Source of the DNA: Malachius bipustulatus
Taxonomy: Eukaryota; Arthropoda; Insecta; Coleoptera; Melyridae
DNA: 64,000 bases
Assembly: GCA_910589415.1 (NCBI GenBank)
Contig: OU342632.1
Coordinates: forward strand, 14,635,507 to 14,699,506
Reading direction: 5' to 3'
A model generated the notes under the pieces. The model ran no database searches. It was given only the letters and a program-made list of their open reading frames with translations, and was not told the origin of the DNA. Of this stretch, positions 37,242-49,330 are shown piece after piece; the first letter of the stretch is position 1, and each line of letters opens with the position of its first letter. The position numbers and the translations under genes are program-made.

Positions 37242-40200
37242 TCAAGCACTCCCACCAGCCCTTTCAATATGGAAACCACTTTGGTGGTTATCCCTGTAAC
37301 ACAGTACCGCGTCGTATGTGATCTCAATAGGGTTATCCTTATCATTCTCCTGCATAAGGCATTTTTCGATTAGCATCTCCAGCTCCTCAGAGTTCATTTC
37401 GTTGCTCAGCTTTTGTCTTAGTACATCGAGTTGGTATTTCCCATTTTCGTCCTGGAAGCCGGCTTTTCGGGAAACGCAGAAAAAGTATTGTTTCAAAAGT
37501 GGATCATCAGAGATGTCTCCTTTGAGTGCTCTTACTGTCTCTCCCTCGTCCACGCCAGTTTCTTTTAAACAGGCACCATGGTAAACCATATATGCTTTCA
37601 TGGCTTCTTCAGAAACGTTCTAATAAAATTATCGAAAAGGTAACATTTAGTCTTATTCCTTAATAAAAGTTTAGAGTTAGGTTAACATATTATAAACTGT
37701 GCATCTCAACCACATGTAAATGTGATTATTTTCAAGCTGTAACTGGGCCATGTTTTCGCCGAAAAGTTGGCCTCATATTTGTAAAAAAAAAGTTATTGAT
37801 GGGTAAAAAAAAAATTGGTGCAAAAACAGCCTGTGCTTGCTTGGGAATTTTTTTTTTGGCATAATCAATGATTTTTATTCACCGTGAAATAGTTATTTTT
37901 GATACAAGACTGCGAAATGCCACCTTTGCAGTCGGGAATAAAAGTTTTTTTTTCCGAGACTTAGCGAGCAAAAAAATCATTCGAAAATGCAAAACAATTT
38001 CACAATCGTGTATCAAAGAACATTTTTCCGAATACAGTTTATAATTTTCTGATATAAGTACACCAAATATGTAATATGATTTTACTATGGAAAATGGAAA
38101 ATGCTTCGATTGAGATGCTTGTAAAATACTATTCAGAGGATTATTTGTGTTCACACCATTAATAAACACGGTAGGTAAAATTTTTAAGTAATAAGGTATT
38201 TATAGAAAAATGACTCCTTGTAAAAAAAATTCTCCCTATTGAAGCACCCTGCATCAAGAAACCGAACATTATCACAAAACATAACTTTTCGGTCAATATA
38301 AGTGAATTGCACAGGAATAATTTAAATTTTTAATTGTTCATTACACAATGAAATATTTCACTAAAAAAATTAAATTTTGAAATAAGTATGCGTGGTATTA
38401 CGTATTAAGTGGTCATCTAATATTTAATATAGTCATCAAATTACCTAGGTACCTAGGTATGTAAAATGAGCTGAAATTGATACATAGAAAAAAAAAAATC
38501 AAATCGAAATCTTACTATTTTCTGGGTAAATAAATCACTTTGTATATCTGATTAGGACTAAATATAGTATCAAGCAAGCAGAGATTTTTGAGAGATCTGC
38601 AGGAATTTATAGGTTTTGACTAGTCACTTTTTCGAAATGAAAAAATGGAATTATTAAATATTTTGGCATTTTAAGTGAGGCAGGTGCTAATATGACATTG
38701 CTCGGACCAGATCTTTTAGTATGTTTAAAAATTTTGAGACCAGTCGATAATCTCCGAAAACAAGGCATAGAAGATTTATAAAATCGATTTTCCAACAACA
38801 ACATGCGCTTTTATCCTAATTGAAGGTACAATCTGATCCCTACTTTAAACATTCTCCTAGACATAGTTAAAAGGCCTAATTGGGCCAAAAAGAAACGTAT
38901 AAAGAATTTTAACACGCTGCTAGATAAATAAAATCGTGTTATTAAGACAAGGATGGAGGGATAAATGAAGGACTGATGGTAGTTTTTTATCTTGTTGCAT
39001 GAAATGTAAGCTTTGATATCGAAGGAAGCGGATGTGCTTTGAATGCATGAATAGTTGGATAGGTAAAGACGCAGGGATCATAAATAATATAAAATATATA
39101 AGAATATAACACACAGAAAATTATGTTCAAAGGTTAGAAGTATCTACTCTTGTGTCTCATGCTGCAGGAGAAAATATGGGAGAAGAAGTACACTATGACA
39201 CCTAAAACAAGTTTGTTACAAGATTTGAGAAATGGTACCAATACAACACCATGAAACTCTTATAAGCTGCCAGAGCAAACAAACACCATAAGACCACGAT
39301 TATTTCCCGTGCCCGGGTTGCTAGTTCTCGGGTGGCGGAGAGGGGAATGTCGTCCAAAATGGATGCTACCGCGGAACTTAAATACCCGTGGCTGTCCAAA
39401 ACAAGAAAACCAGATGGTAGATTACATAACGCTAACAGGATTGTACCCAAACAGGTGACTGTGAAAACAGCCATCCACTTGATCGGGGACTCAGATTTGA
39501 CAAAACATCTAGATAGCCTTAAACATCGAAGACCAGTAGCTGACCTGAGCCTATTGTACAGATATTTTAATGGGAAGTGTTCAAAAGACGTGGCCCGTTT
39601 GATCCTACCTAGGAATAGGTCGGGCAGAAATACACGTCGAGCCATAGTAGCTCATTCCTAACAGGTTCAGCTCGTTACACCTCGCTCCTTACATCTTATT
39701 TCAGGGTTTTTTCATGTACAGAACCGCATCCCTTTGGAATAGCCTTCCAAGCGAAGTGTTTTCTGCACGAGGAATACAACCTGCAACGATTCAAAGTGAA
39801 CATGAATCGATATCTCCCCCTCATGCACCGCTCCCAGAGGGCCATAGGAATTTCCCTGCAGTGCATGTGCATTTTCAATTGAAAAAATTCCAACTTTCGA
39901 TAGAAGAGGAACATAAAGAAGAAGATAATAAAATCATTAGGAATTGATAACTAATTATAACGCATAGTTTGTAAAAATGGAAAAGTAATGCCTACTAGAT
40001 CAGGCTAGATTCTGAATGGCAAGTTATGATAAAACTATGGAAAATGGATACTTTACCAGGGGCTCTAAATAAATTGGAGTAGGTAATGATAGTAAAACAG
40101 CCTCAAACAAAATAATGGTTAATGGTATGCATCAATGTATTCAAAAATTGAAAAAAAAAGATTCCGGCAGGTGTGAAGACCTTACGTTCTATAGGTACTA

Positions 40201-40289
40201 TAATAATGTATAAATAAAACGAAAAAATTACTTACCTGCTGGCTTGAAGCAATTAACCCAAGAATAAAAAATAATACTTTCAAAATCAT
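37242..40289 (-). CDS. Minus-C odorant-binding protein, gene 1 (two exons)
   Basis: Secreted PBP/GOBP-family carrier, probably binding small hydrophobic ligands in sensillum lymph or haemolymph. Exon 1 (40236..40289) codes an 18-residue signal peptide; exon 2 (37242..37619, stop included) codes 125 residues, giving 143 in all, a normal OBP length. The intron 37620..40235 starts GTAAG, ends ATTAG and is phase 0. The mature part has four cysteines at about 35, 66, 105 and 125, spaced X30, X38 and X19. This is the classic six-cysteine pattern with C2 (now Gln) and C5 (now Ile) missing, which defines Minus-C OBPs. Motifs include HGACLKETGVD, YFFCVSRKAGFQDENGKY and VLCYRDNHQSGFH. The start is fixed by the hydrophobic leader and by a TATA box 73 bases upstream. 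The intron holds a LINE tail. Exon 2 is close to gene 2, but exon 1 and the promoter resemble gene 3. Family certain; ligand unknown. Confidence 0.93.
37891..38030. repeat. Small MITE in intron of OBP gene 1
   Basis: Left TTTTTGATACAAGACTGCGA and right complement with a few mismatches, about 140 bp overall. Confidence 0.4.
39290..39860 (+). pseudogene. LINE 3' end inside the intron of OBP gene 1
   Basis: Opposite in orientation to the host gene. Frames read HLDSLKHRRPVADLSLLYRY, FNGKCSKDVARLILP, AIVAHS, then after a shift RTASLWNSLPSEVFS and an FK-N-NRYL-like end. LxRRR.VA.LSLLYRYFNG.CS.EL and WNSLP..VF is the usual C-terminal block of insect CR1/Jockey-type LINEs. 5' truncated and frameshifted. 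Confidence 0.8.
40236..40289 (-). CDS. Exon 1 of OBP gene 1 (signal peptide)
   Basis: This 54-base exon reads MILKVLFFILGLIASSQQ and is followed at once by a GTAAG donor. It has the charged start, hydrophobic core and small polar end of a signal peptide; cleavage is probably near the exon junction. At the DNA level it matches exon 1 of gene 3 at 41 of 51 positions by my hand count and shares the ending LIASSQ. It does not resemble exon 1 of gene 2. Confidence 0.88.
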
Positions 40290-40361
40290 TTTAATTTCAG
40301 TTTCTTATCAACTCAATAAAAGACAGAGGATATGTATCTTATAACTAGATCAAACTGCTTT

Positions 40362-40368
40362 TTTTATA
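40362..40368 (-). promoter_or_regulatory. TATA box of OBP gene 1
   Basis: TATAAAA on the minus strand, within TTGTATAAAAAAAGC, 73 bases before the ATG. The same motif lies at nearly the same distance before the other two OBP genes, which supports it over the many chance TATA strings here. Confidence 0.7.
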
Positions 40369-40735
40369 CAAAAGGGATTATTGAATAAGTATAGAATTAT
40401 CGGGACTAATATGACTTAATATGTAGGTAATTCATTATTAATGAGAATCATTGAAATAAGAACTAATAATTAAAAGAATATTAGATATGCTCTATCTAAT
40501 GAAACAAGATCATATAGGCAACGGTAACTAATAATTTTGAATAATTGCATAACGGAAACATACCTTTAATAATTTTTTAACATAATAAATATTTAATTTA
40601 TCACAATAATGTCCTAGTAGTTGCCTCGATGCTTTCGTGGTCCCGAACACTTGAACGTTATAGATGTGTCGTTTGACTACGTTCGACTAGGTCGTATATT
40701 ATAACAAATTTTAAAAATAGTAGTACCTTTGTGCA
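40369..40735 (-). promoter_or_regulatory. Upstream region shared with OBP gene 3
   Basis: About 370 bp upstream of the TATA box aligns with 62104..62520 upstream of gene 3. Shared blocks on the plus strand include tatagaattatcgggactaa, gaaataagaactaataatta, an aacttgaacg-type block near 40650, and agtacctttt-like sequence at the far end. Small insertions and deletions separate the blocks. It is either the surviving part of a gene duplication or conserved regulatory DNA. Confidence 0.75.
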
Positions 40736-42940
40736 CAAAATAAATTAAATTGAGTAATCTGGCATTGAGTTTGAGCAAGCTGAACAGGTACCTACTTTTG
40801 AATGTAAGTAAGTAATTATAAATGCCTATTTCAGAGGAATTGTGGAAGAGAAAAAATCCAGCTGGTGGGTGCTTCTACTACTGTCTGTCCTTGATGTTTG
40901 ACTATTGTCCTGTGATTTGCTAAGGTTCAACTCACGCATTACAATAATCTTGGTTGTTATTTTCCCAAGATACTCTTATTTATTGAAAATGTTAGTGCAT
41001 GTAATTGTAATAACTTTAATTTTAGTATTATATTCATAACATTGTATTCCAGCCTCTTTGCAGATAACGGCTTTAATGTAGGTTAGTTGTAATAGTTGTA
41101 TATTAAAGGTTTAGTTAGGAAACTGGGTCGAGCCCTCTAGGAGATCCCTTAGGAGAAAGAAGTAGTAAGTTTTAAAGGTTTATTTTATTACTCAAGTTAC
41201 AGTGACCGTCAAAAAGTACGCTCTTATGTAAAAAATATACATATACTGGGTAGTTAGAAACTCTGGTCATAATGGTCCAATCTTTCAGTTTTGAGTTTTG
41301 GAAAAAAATGCAAAAACACGTGAATTTTATGATTTACTTTCTGTTGTGTAATAATTTTTTATATATAGGCCTGCTCAGTAATGACGAAATATTCTATTTT
41401 TTCAAATATATTATTAAATTTTCAGATTTTCTTAGATAATACAATAATAATGGTTTTCACAGTTTCAGTTTAAATTGAATAGATTATTATGAGTTATAAA
41501 CAAATGAAAATTGCATTTTTGTTTCATTTTGACAGACGGCTTAAATGTCCTTATCGTAACTTTTCAAGTGTTATCTGACAGTGTCAGTACTTTTAAAGAA
41601 AATTGTACAGAAAATTGAGGATGCTGTAAATTATCAGATTTTTCATCACCCTGTATAAACATTAATCTACATCACAGGATGGGACATAAAAAATTGAAAT
41701 AGACACGTAAGAAATAGGATAAGAAACAGAAGTAAGAAATAGGACATGTAAGTCGTTTTCTGATATCTTGAGCCTCTTTCATTGCTTTCGATGTAAGCTG
41801 CTTTGAAAACGAAAAATTGCGATTTTTATTTGTTTGACTCATAACCTACTAAATTTAAACTACAACTGTGAAAGCTCGATTTTCTCAGATAATCTGAAAA
41901 TGTAATAAGAGACAGGTGTTCTATTTAAAAAATAGATGTGGTCATTACTAAGCCAAGGAATAGCCTGCCAAGGAATTGACCTGTTTTTTCCGTTTTTTCA
42001 AAAACTCAAAACTGAAATATTTATTGGACCATTGTCAGACTTTCTAGCTACCCTGTATGTTCTATTTCAAACCTCAATTGACCTGGGTACTTGGGCACGC
42101 AGCGAGCAATTTGTAGTTTCTTATAGAAATTAAGCTTTAATAGTAGGTACGAAAGCTTATTGCTATATAGGGTGTTTCACCAGCAGACCGACATAGCTCA
42201 AGGGTAGGTGTAGTTTTTCAAGGCAATTCGGGATCTGGCTTTGAAATTTTTCTGAGGCCCTTCGTTTTGAAGTTTTAGGGTGATTTAATGACACTCTACC
42301 AATGACACTTAATACCTCGCCGATTCGTTCTAAAAATACAGGGCCGTACTTAATTTTTCAGGTCTCTATCGGTTTTATCAAATAGTTCATCCTGTATGCA
42401 TTTTCTTCAAAGTTTAGTACCATTTTCGAAAACTACATTAAAAATGCTACAATTGCGGTAAAAAAATTACTTGGCACCGTTAAACTGAATCGAGAAGAAA
42501 ATAAAAACTTTTAGTTTTTTCAGGATTTCAAATCATGATTGTTAATAATTTTTGAAAAACAAAAAGTGATTTTTTTTAAACTTTCCTATTTTGTAGTTAT
42601 TTCAAACAAATGTCATGTAAATTGAACATACAGGATCCTGCAACAGTTAGTCGGGCATTCCTAACGGCCTTACCATTCGAGATAAAGAAAAACCTATAGC
42701 CTGACATTACTATATTATTACATTTTTACATTGTCTGAAAAAATTCAGTAAGAATAGCTTGAAGTTTAAGTTTGTAACGGGCGATTTATGAATGAAAAAC
42801 AAACGAAAATCACGATTTTCAATTTTCAAAGCAGATCATTGTAGATTGTAGATTGTAATGAGGGGCCTTCTGTAGGTGTGCACTGCGACCTGTTAAGATC
42901 TATTGTGCCCTCCCTATAGTTAGAGCTCCTCTTCCAGCTC
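40736..42940. other. No gene; dispersed MITE fragments
   Basis: 41,480..41,930 and 42,180..42,850 hold pieces of the dispersed repeat (gagttataaacaaatgaaaa, atttttcatcaccctgtata, tatagggtgtttcaccagca). The frame at 41936..42133 has no known motif. Confidence 0.5.
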
Positions 42941-42949
42941 TAGTTGTTT

Positions 42950-43985
42950 TAAAAACTTCTAGAGTCTGTTGGGAGAAATAATGCAGCTCTCTGGCGTAGG
43001 TCTTTCAGTGCCTAGGCACAGGAACCGGGACCTAGCTAGTCCTTCACAATGATAGAGAACGTGCTGCGCCTTAGAGGCAGAAGCGGCATTCGCCGTCGTC
43101 TGCAGTGTCCTGTGAGCAGGCCTACCGTTATCCTCAGTCTGGTACGACGGAGGCCTATAGTAGCTTTGTCGTAACCGCGTACGAGGGTTCTTTGATGAAC
43201 TTCTTCGCATGCCTCTGCCCTATGAATCTGTTCCATTTGGTCAGAGTTTCTGAGAGCGTCCTCCGGGGCATTCCTGCAGTCCATCATGTTCCGTGATGTG
43301 ATTACTGGCGAGGCCAGTACCTTTCAGGCAGCTTGACTGTCAGTACAGATGGCTATTCTTGTTTGTGTCAAGTTACGCCCTCGATTTCTTTTGCTAGCAC
43401 AATGGTCGATAGCAACCGTTACGACCTGAAACACCGTGGCGTGTCGGCCAAGACTGATCGCCATTTTAACTTGTTTTGATTTTTTGTATAGGTACGCTGG
43501 CTCCAGTGTCTTGGGGCGTTCCGGAACCATCCGTGTACCAGATGGAGTGAGCGAACACTGGGATCCCGTTTTTCCATTCCTTCTTGTCAGGGAAGAGGAA
43601 GTGGTATTTTTTGTTGAGGCAGAACTGAGGTGGTATCTCGTCACTAGGTATACCCAGGATGGGATCTGCTGGATGGACTTTCTCAGTTCTTGTTGGGTAG
43701 ATTCATGTCTCGGTATAAGTAGTGGTTGTTCTGTGATGAGTCTGCAGATTGTCTGCTTCGCTGTAGCTTGTAGATACAATAATTGCTTACTAAAGCAGAG
43801 GACCTTAAACACCACTGATCGAGGGACACGAGGGGTTGGTAAAGGCTCTGCTTGTTCTTGCTACACACCTTGCACCTCACAATTTTAAATCTTGCTTGGT
43901 TCTCTCGGTCGTCTCTGCACAAGGAAGGTTTTTGAAGAGCTGTGAAAACTACGAGTATATCGTGTTTTATCAACAATGTTCGTCA
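42950..43985 (-). pseudogene. Jockey/R1-type LINE, RNase H and C-terminal part
   Basis: Minus strand. The first frame gives the end of the RT-connection (LQRSRQSADSSQNNHYLYRD, which has shifted). WYTDGSGTPQDTGASVP marks the start of RNase H, AISLGRHATVFQ and ICTDSQAA follow, and LRITVGLLTGHCRRR and AQHVLYHCEGLARSRFLCLG give the C-terminus. This order is diagnostic of RNase H-bearing LINEs. Several frameshifts. Confidence 0.8.
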
Positions 43986-43989
43986 CGTT

Positions 43990-44720
43990 GAAAATTGAAA
44001 TGCTTGTGACGCAATTACCCATTGTCCCACCAAGTGACATCGTTCAGGAAGCCTCCCCAAGCAAGAAATTATGTAACTTGGACTCGCAGGTAACTGAACA
44101 GCTCCAAGTGTTGAAAAATAGCATAGGTACGAGTACATGTCCATATCTAAAGTTTTCATGTGTTATCTTACAGTGTACTTGAAATTTTATACAGGGTGAT
44201 AAAAATTATCAGATTTTTCATCATCCTGTATGAAAATTTCATCCACACAACGGAAAATACATGAAAAGTAAAGATATAGGGACATGTAAGACCTTTTCCG
44301 ATATCCTGAGGCATTTTGAATATTGGCTGCTTTAAAAATGGAAAATTATTATTTTCATTTGTTTGTAGGTAGCTCAAAAATTACTCGTTACAAATTTTCA
44401 CTTTAAAAACCATTCTTATTGATTTTTTCAGACAATCTGGAAATGTAATAATATACAGAGTGTCATATAATAATTCAAAAAATAAAGTTATAATTACGGT
44501 GTACGGCGATATTCGGCCACTTTGTATAGATTAAATTAATTTTAGGTTATTATAGGTATCCTCAAACCTCCATCAAACTGCCTCTTACATCTTTTCTTCT
44601 TCCTGACCGATAAGGTCGCTTATGGGATGCCTGACGCACTGTTGCAGGACCCTTATAATAGCACAGTTGGAAGACTTATTTAGGCAATCAAAATAACGGT
44701 TCTAGCCGTATATAGAGAGA
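43990..44720. other. No gene; dispersed repeat copy
   Basis: 44,140..44,470 repeats the blocks also found near 18,030 and 41,640 (gataaaaattatcagatttt, ttttccgatatcctgag). Confidence 0.5.
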
Positions 44721-44724
44721 TTTT

Positions 44725-45765
44725 GTCAAGTAAAAAGTGTTAGAAGAAAACCAACTGCGCCATTGTTTGCAGAAAAGTTTCATATGAACTTTTGAGAGGT
44801 TTTTCACTCGACTTTATTAAATATTAAAACTTGTTTATTAACCATTTTATGAAAAAAGATGTTATTTTAGTTTTCTGCTTATAAAATTAAAACTATCATC
44901 AGACTTACAGTGATGGTGTCAACAGATAATGAAACACGAAGAAAATGACATATCTAACAACTCTGTTCTAATCTAACAATACTGACAACAGTATTATTAG
45001 TTCGATGTATAGTTTTTGATCTGTGGCTATTTGAATTTTTTACTATGCAATTTTCCAGCAGGCCTGACTTCTACACATATGGTCGGACTTCAATTTACCA
45101 AAATGATTTCCAAAGTTGAATTTTCGTACTTCAAAACATTATTTTGGGCTTTGAATTAAAACGCTGAGAGATATGTTAGAAATGAAGCTGAACATCATGC
45201 GAAACGCAGTATTATGCCTTGCCCTCATCTGCCCTCACCCACTTTCACGCGCTCGGTCGCTTCACGTGATGTTCAGCTTCATTTCTAACGTTATAATGCA
45301 AAATTAAGTTGAACGTTTTGAAGTACGAAAATTATACTTTCGAAATCGTTTTTATAAAATAAAATCAGATTATCGATATCTGTAGCATTCAGGCCTGCTG
45401 AAAAAATCGATAGTAAAAATTTCAAATGGCCACAGATCGAAAATAATACATCGGACAGTGCCTGTTTTGTGCAGGTACACATAAAACGTTCATATTAACA
45501 GCTAATACTAGCCGAAGCATTTACGCTACAACTTAAAAATAAGCCAGTTATCAATGATTGGAAAAACTGCACTTTGACCAATTTTTCCCGAGTTTGTAAT
45601 TTTCTTCGAATTTTATTTCTCTGTTGACACTATCATAATTTCTCTGATAGTTTTAATTTTTAATAAAGTCGAGGGAAAAACCTCTCACAAGATTATAATA
45701 TGAAACTTTTCTCCAAATAATGACGCAGTTGGTTTTCTTGTAACATTTTTTACACGAATAGCTCA
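44725..45765. mobile_element. 1.04-kb foldback element
   Basis: Two arms of nearly 500 bp meet near 45,240. Paired blocks include agaaaaccaactgcgccatt with gacgcagttggttttct, cactcgactttatta with its complement near 45,660, and gaagctgaacatcatg with its complement near 45,270. Divergence between arms is moderate. Outer ends are uncertain. Confidence 0.7.
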
Positions 45766-45769
45766 CTCT

Positions 45770-46170
45770 CTAAAGTCCAAATCTCTGTAGCTTGCATGGC
45801 CTAAATCTTTTTTTACCAGAATTAAAAAGTGTGGTAAGTAAAGTTACACAAAATGCAAGTCATGAATCGTGCTTATAGCTGCTTATACCTATGTACTATG
45901 TATAACCAAATTTCGAAAGTTGAAAACTTCGATCAAATAGTAGGTACCTTTATACCTATCGGCCTCGATTTTATAATTTCTTCTCGGTTTGATTATATTA
46001 TAAGACACTTACCGACCTTGGGTCGTAATATACTGTAACAGTTTTTTTTTTTTGGTTGTATACCTACTTATTTTTAGTGACTAAATTTAAAGAAAATTTG
46101 ATGTCCAAATAGCAGCTATATGTAGGGTATAATATTGAAAAACATTTCTCGCCAATTAAAAACAGGATCT
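45770..46170. other. No recognised gene
   Basis: AT-rich gap between the foldback and OBP gene 2. The frame at 45853..46038 has no known motif. Confidence 0.4.
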
Positions 46171-46180
46171 ACCAAGACTT

Positions 46181-46186
46181 TTTATT
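46181..46186 (-). terminator. Polyadenylation signal, OBP gene 2
   Basis: AATAAA on the minus strand, 78 bases past the stop codon. Confidence 0.55.
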
Positions 46187-46263
46187 TTAACATTATTTTT
46201 AAAATAGTAAGTAAGAACTCTTATTTAAAATACAATAAAAACAGAGCTTAAGGTTTAAACTAA

Positions 46264-48885
46264 TCAAGCACCAGCCTTTTCAAGATGGAAACCACTTTGG
46301 TGATTATCCTTGTAACACAAGACCCCATCGAATGTGATTTCCAGTGGGTTATCTTTGTTATCTACAATGCATTTCTCGATTAGCATCTCCAGCTCATCAG
46401 AACTCATTTCTTTGCTCAGCTTTTCTCTTATCACATCGACCTGGTATTTTCCATTTTCGTCCTGGAAACCTGCTTTTCGGGAAATGCAGAAGAAGTATTT
46501 TTTCAGCAGCGGGTCATCAGAGATGTCTCCTTTGCGTGCTCTTACTGTCTCTTCCTCGTCCACGCCAGTTTCGCTCACGCAGGCCTCGTGGTAAACCAGA
46601 AATCTTTTTAGGGTTTCTTCAGATAAAGCCTGACAAAAAGAGCAATAGGATAATAGTTAGGTTTATGTCTTTTTAGTTAAGTTTAGAAAAAAATATAATG
46701 AACCCATACAAGGTGTTTCTAAATGTAGTACCTACCATAAGTTGTAGAACGTGTAGATGAAGCTTAAATATTGAAAAAAAAATCGAATATTTTTTTTTCG
46801 GAAAATGATGTTTAAACGAGATAAAGGGTGTTTAAGTGTCGATTTACGAAACTGGTTATTATTGTATCTTTAAACAGAGTGAACCAATAATTCTGCATTT
46901 TTGTATATAGGCTCTCTATTTATTAACCCGTATTTGTAAAAAATCTGGGTAAAACCGAAGCACCCAGTGGCGTAGAATCTGGGGCCAATTGACTCCTTTT
47001 TTCTCGTAAAAAAATTCTATGCTGTTTTTTATTTTATTTTTATTTTTTATTTTTCGGAATGCCAGATTAACTTTCTATAAAAAATAGATACCTATTTATA
47101 AAATTTCGATAGTTTTCGATAAAAATTCATAACATTCGTTCTTAACATTTTTAATTTTTATTATTTTTTCAATATTTTATACCCGTTAATTTAATAATTC
47201 TTATACCCGTTATTTAATGCCCGTTTTCGAGAAAAACGGGCATTTACGATTAAAAATTCGCTTTGAATGTTTCAAGACATATATATGTTCACTCATTCCT
47301 AAGATCTCCCTCTGCACATGAAAAAGTCTGAATAAAAGCTTGTCAAAAATCTGATATTTTGAATTTCGTTATAATAGTCCTGAATTATTTAGTAACAAAG
47401 GGGAATTTCAGTTACAAAATAGTTACAATAAAAATTGATAACTGTATCTATTTTTATATAACCATTACTATTAGGTTTCATTTATATTTTTGGAAATTTG
47501 AAATTTTTTGCCATGATTTCCAAGTCTGTTTATTTCTTCCCAAATTCAAACTGTTGTTGAGGCCAATTGGGATTATCATGGCCAATTAGGCATCTCACAG
47601 CACATACAATAAAAAAACAGAAAAATTTTCTATGATCGCAAGGCAGTAAGTATGGACGTGATAAGAATTCAGCACACAATAGAGACAACGGATATGTTGA
47701 CAGCGTGTGAAGTGTTTGTTCACATTTTGCCTGCATGTTTACGCTTTTAAACCTTTTATTTCCTTTTTAAAGTGTTGTCACTATTATACATTATTGCCTG
47801 ACCAATAATAATTATTGTTGTTATAATTCGTTGTAGCTTCTTAAATAAACAAATCATACATAAATAAATTGCCATGACTCGATTCTTTGATTTCGACTAT
47901 TACAGTTCAACTCTACTATTAAGATATCTCTCTCGACAGTCAATAGAACAATAGGTTTTCTGCAGTGTGGAAACCACAATTATCTACTTATTACTTTACC
48001 TTACATCTATAAAATTAAGATTTTGTTTTTAATTAACAACGTTTACCAATTTTTGAGCTAATCTAAAAAATTGGAATCGATTAAGATATAAAAATAAATA
48101 ATATATCGAATTTTGCTTTCATTAACAAGGTAGACAAAGGGTAAATAAATGGAGGCGCAGTGCTATTATGCTATAATGCTACTATGCTACTAGGGCTTCA
48201 ATACCCTTTTCGCTGATCCCAGCACTGGTCGCTACTTATACCACAATCGATCGCATATTATCTTTTTCATAAACATTCGAAAATTAATCTGAGATCCATC
48301 GCCAGAGATCGTCACCACTGCTCCAAGAGGCCCTTGGAAAGCGTTAAAAATAAGGTAAATACAGACTTTCACTTTCGCCTATAATAAAATAATTTTTGTA
48401 AGGACAACACATTTATAAATTTCTTACTATTTATTACCGGAACAAGAAAGTGACGCGTTATTAGTTTGTTTTAATCAAAATGAATAAAACTATCACAAGT
48501 ATTGAAGAATGGGTAGGTATAGATACCTACAATTTTTTGATTATGATATGCTTCAGCTCCTAAAAAAACCTATACCTATTAAACGTGTATCTTGTGATGA
48601 TGGTTAAATGAAAGCTATTCGATAATCGGTAGGTATACGTTAAAAGGTAAGTGACGTTTTTGAAAATGAGCTTACATAATTTCCTAACTTCTTTGGAAAT
48701 TGACGGAAAGTGGTAAGAATTTTTAGATCACCTTTGTTTGGGCTCAAGACTAGGTTAAGTACACAAAATTAAATGAGCTCCACTAAACTAAACATAAAAT
48801 AATATAAAGAAAAAATCACTCTTACCATACTTAAAGAAATAAGAGCACAAAAACAAAATACTTTTAATAAACTCATTTTAACCAT
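46264..48885 (-). CDS. Minus-C odorant-binding protein, gene 2 (two exons)
   Basis: Second secreted OBP, same likely role as gene 1. Exon 1 (48826..48885) codes the signal peptide; exon 2 (46264..46629, stop included) codes 121 residues, about 141 in all. The phase-0 intron 46630..48825 starts GTAAG and ends GTCAG. Mature cysteines are spaced X30, X38 and X17, so C2 and C5 of the classic pattern are absent. The C4-C6 gap is two residues shorter than in gene 1. From just after C1 to C4 the two proteins agree at 58 of 69 residues by hand count (ETGVDE, KGDISDDPLLK, SRKAGFQDENGKYQ). The start at 48885 is preferred over the in-frame ATG at 48876 because it puts the TATA box 76 bases away, as in the sister genes. 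Leader and promoter are unlike those of genes 1 and 3. Confidence 0.92.
48826..48885 (-). CDS. Exon 1 of OBP gene 2 (signal peptide)
   Basis: Sixty bases reading MVKMSLLKVFCFCALISLSM, then a GTAAGA donor. A second in-frame ATG nine bases inside would give a 17-residue leader; both make a good signal peptide. The leader contains two cysteines in its hydrophobic core, unlike gene 1. Confidence 0.82.
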
Positions 48886-48960
48886 ATTTTGTTCCCGATT
48901 GTCAGATGTGGTATGCGTATACTGGAAGCTTTATAATAATTGCTCCTCATCAAAATTGTC

Positions 48961-48967
48961 TTTTATA
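48961..48967 (-). promoter_or_regulatory. TATA box of OBP gene 2
   Basis: TATAAAA within CATATAAAAGAC on the minus strand, 76 bases before the upstream ATG. A weaker TATAAAG at 48929..48935 is the alternative; the first fits the spacing of the sister genes better. Confidence 0.6.
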
Positions 48968-48969
48968 TG

Positions 48970-49330
48970 CTTAAGTTCCCAATTAGCTAAAATATCGCAA
49001 ATTGGAAAGATTGGCTATTGAAATGGACACCTACTTATTACCGACAGGAACTAATTATACAAACTAGTAGTTTTCTTCTGTCTACAACTATGCATGGTCA
49101 TAAAATTATCAATTAATGAGCATTCAATAATAATTGCTTAATTTCTTATTACATTGTTATATCTTTTATAGGTATACTTATGTTTGCTGTAATGATAAAT
49201 CTATAAATTTTTTCTAAAAATTAAACACGAATAAGTACTTATTTTTATACTTAGGTACGGTAAAAATTAAGATTTTAATATTTAAAATTATCATAGTGTG
49301 CACGCAGTAATGTGGAACTCTAGCTCCATT
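48970..49330. other. Upstream region of OBP gene 2, unlike the other two
   Basis: No block longer than about a dozen bases shared with the upstream regions of genes 1 and 3 was found by eye. Confidence 0.4.

Noticed and set aside
37318..37584. Plus-strand frame of 88 codons over OBP gene 1
   Set aside because: Antisense shadow of the OBP exon; a similar shadow exists at 46334..46676 over gene 2 and 59860..60255 over gene 3.
39202..39645. 147-codon minus-strand frame
   Set aside because: Antisense of a LINE 3' end whose plus frame has the known motifs.
43436..43888. 150-codon plus-strand frame
   Set aside because: Antisense of the minus-strand LINE RNase H region.
47180..47245. Short hairpin GCCCGTTTTCGAGAAAAACGGGC as a terminator
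   Set aside because: Rho-independent terminators do not apply to an insect nuclear genome; the hairpin is likely chance or MITE debris.
48120..48355. Possible exon ending at a GGTAAAT donor
   Set aside because: No frame with a motif; it lies in the intron of OBP gene 2 and no transcript evidence is available.
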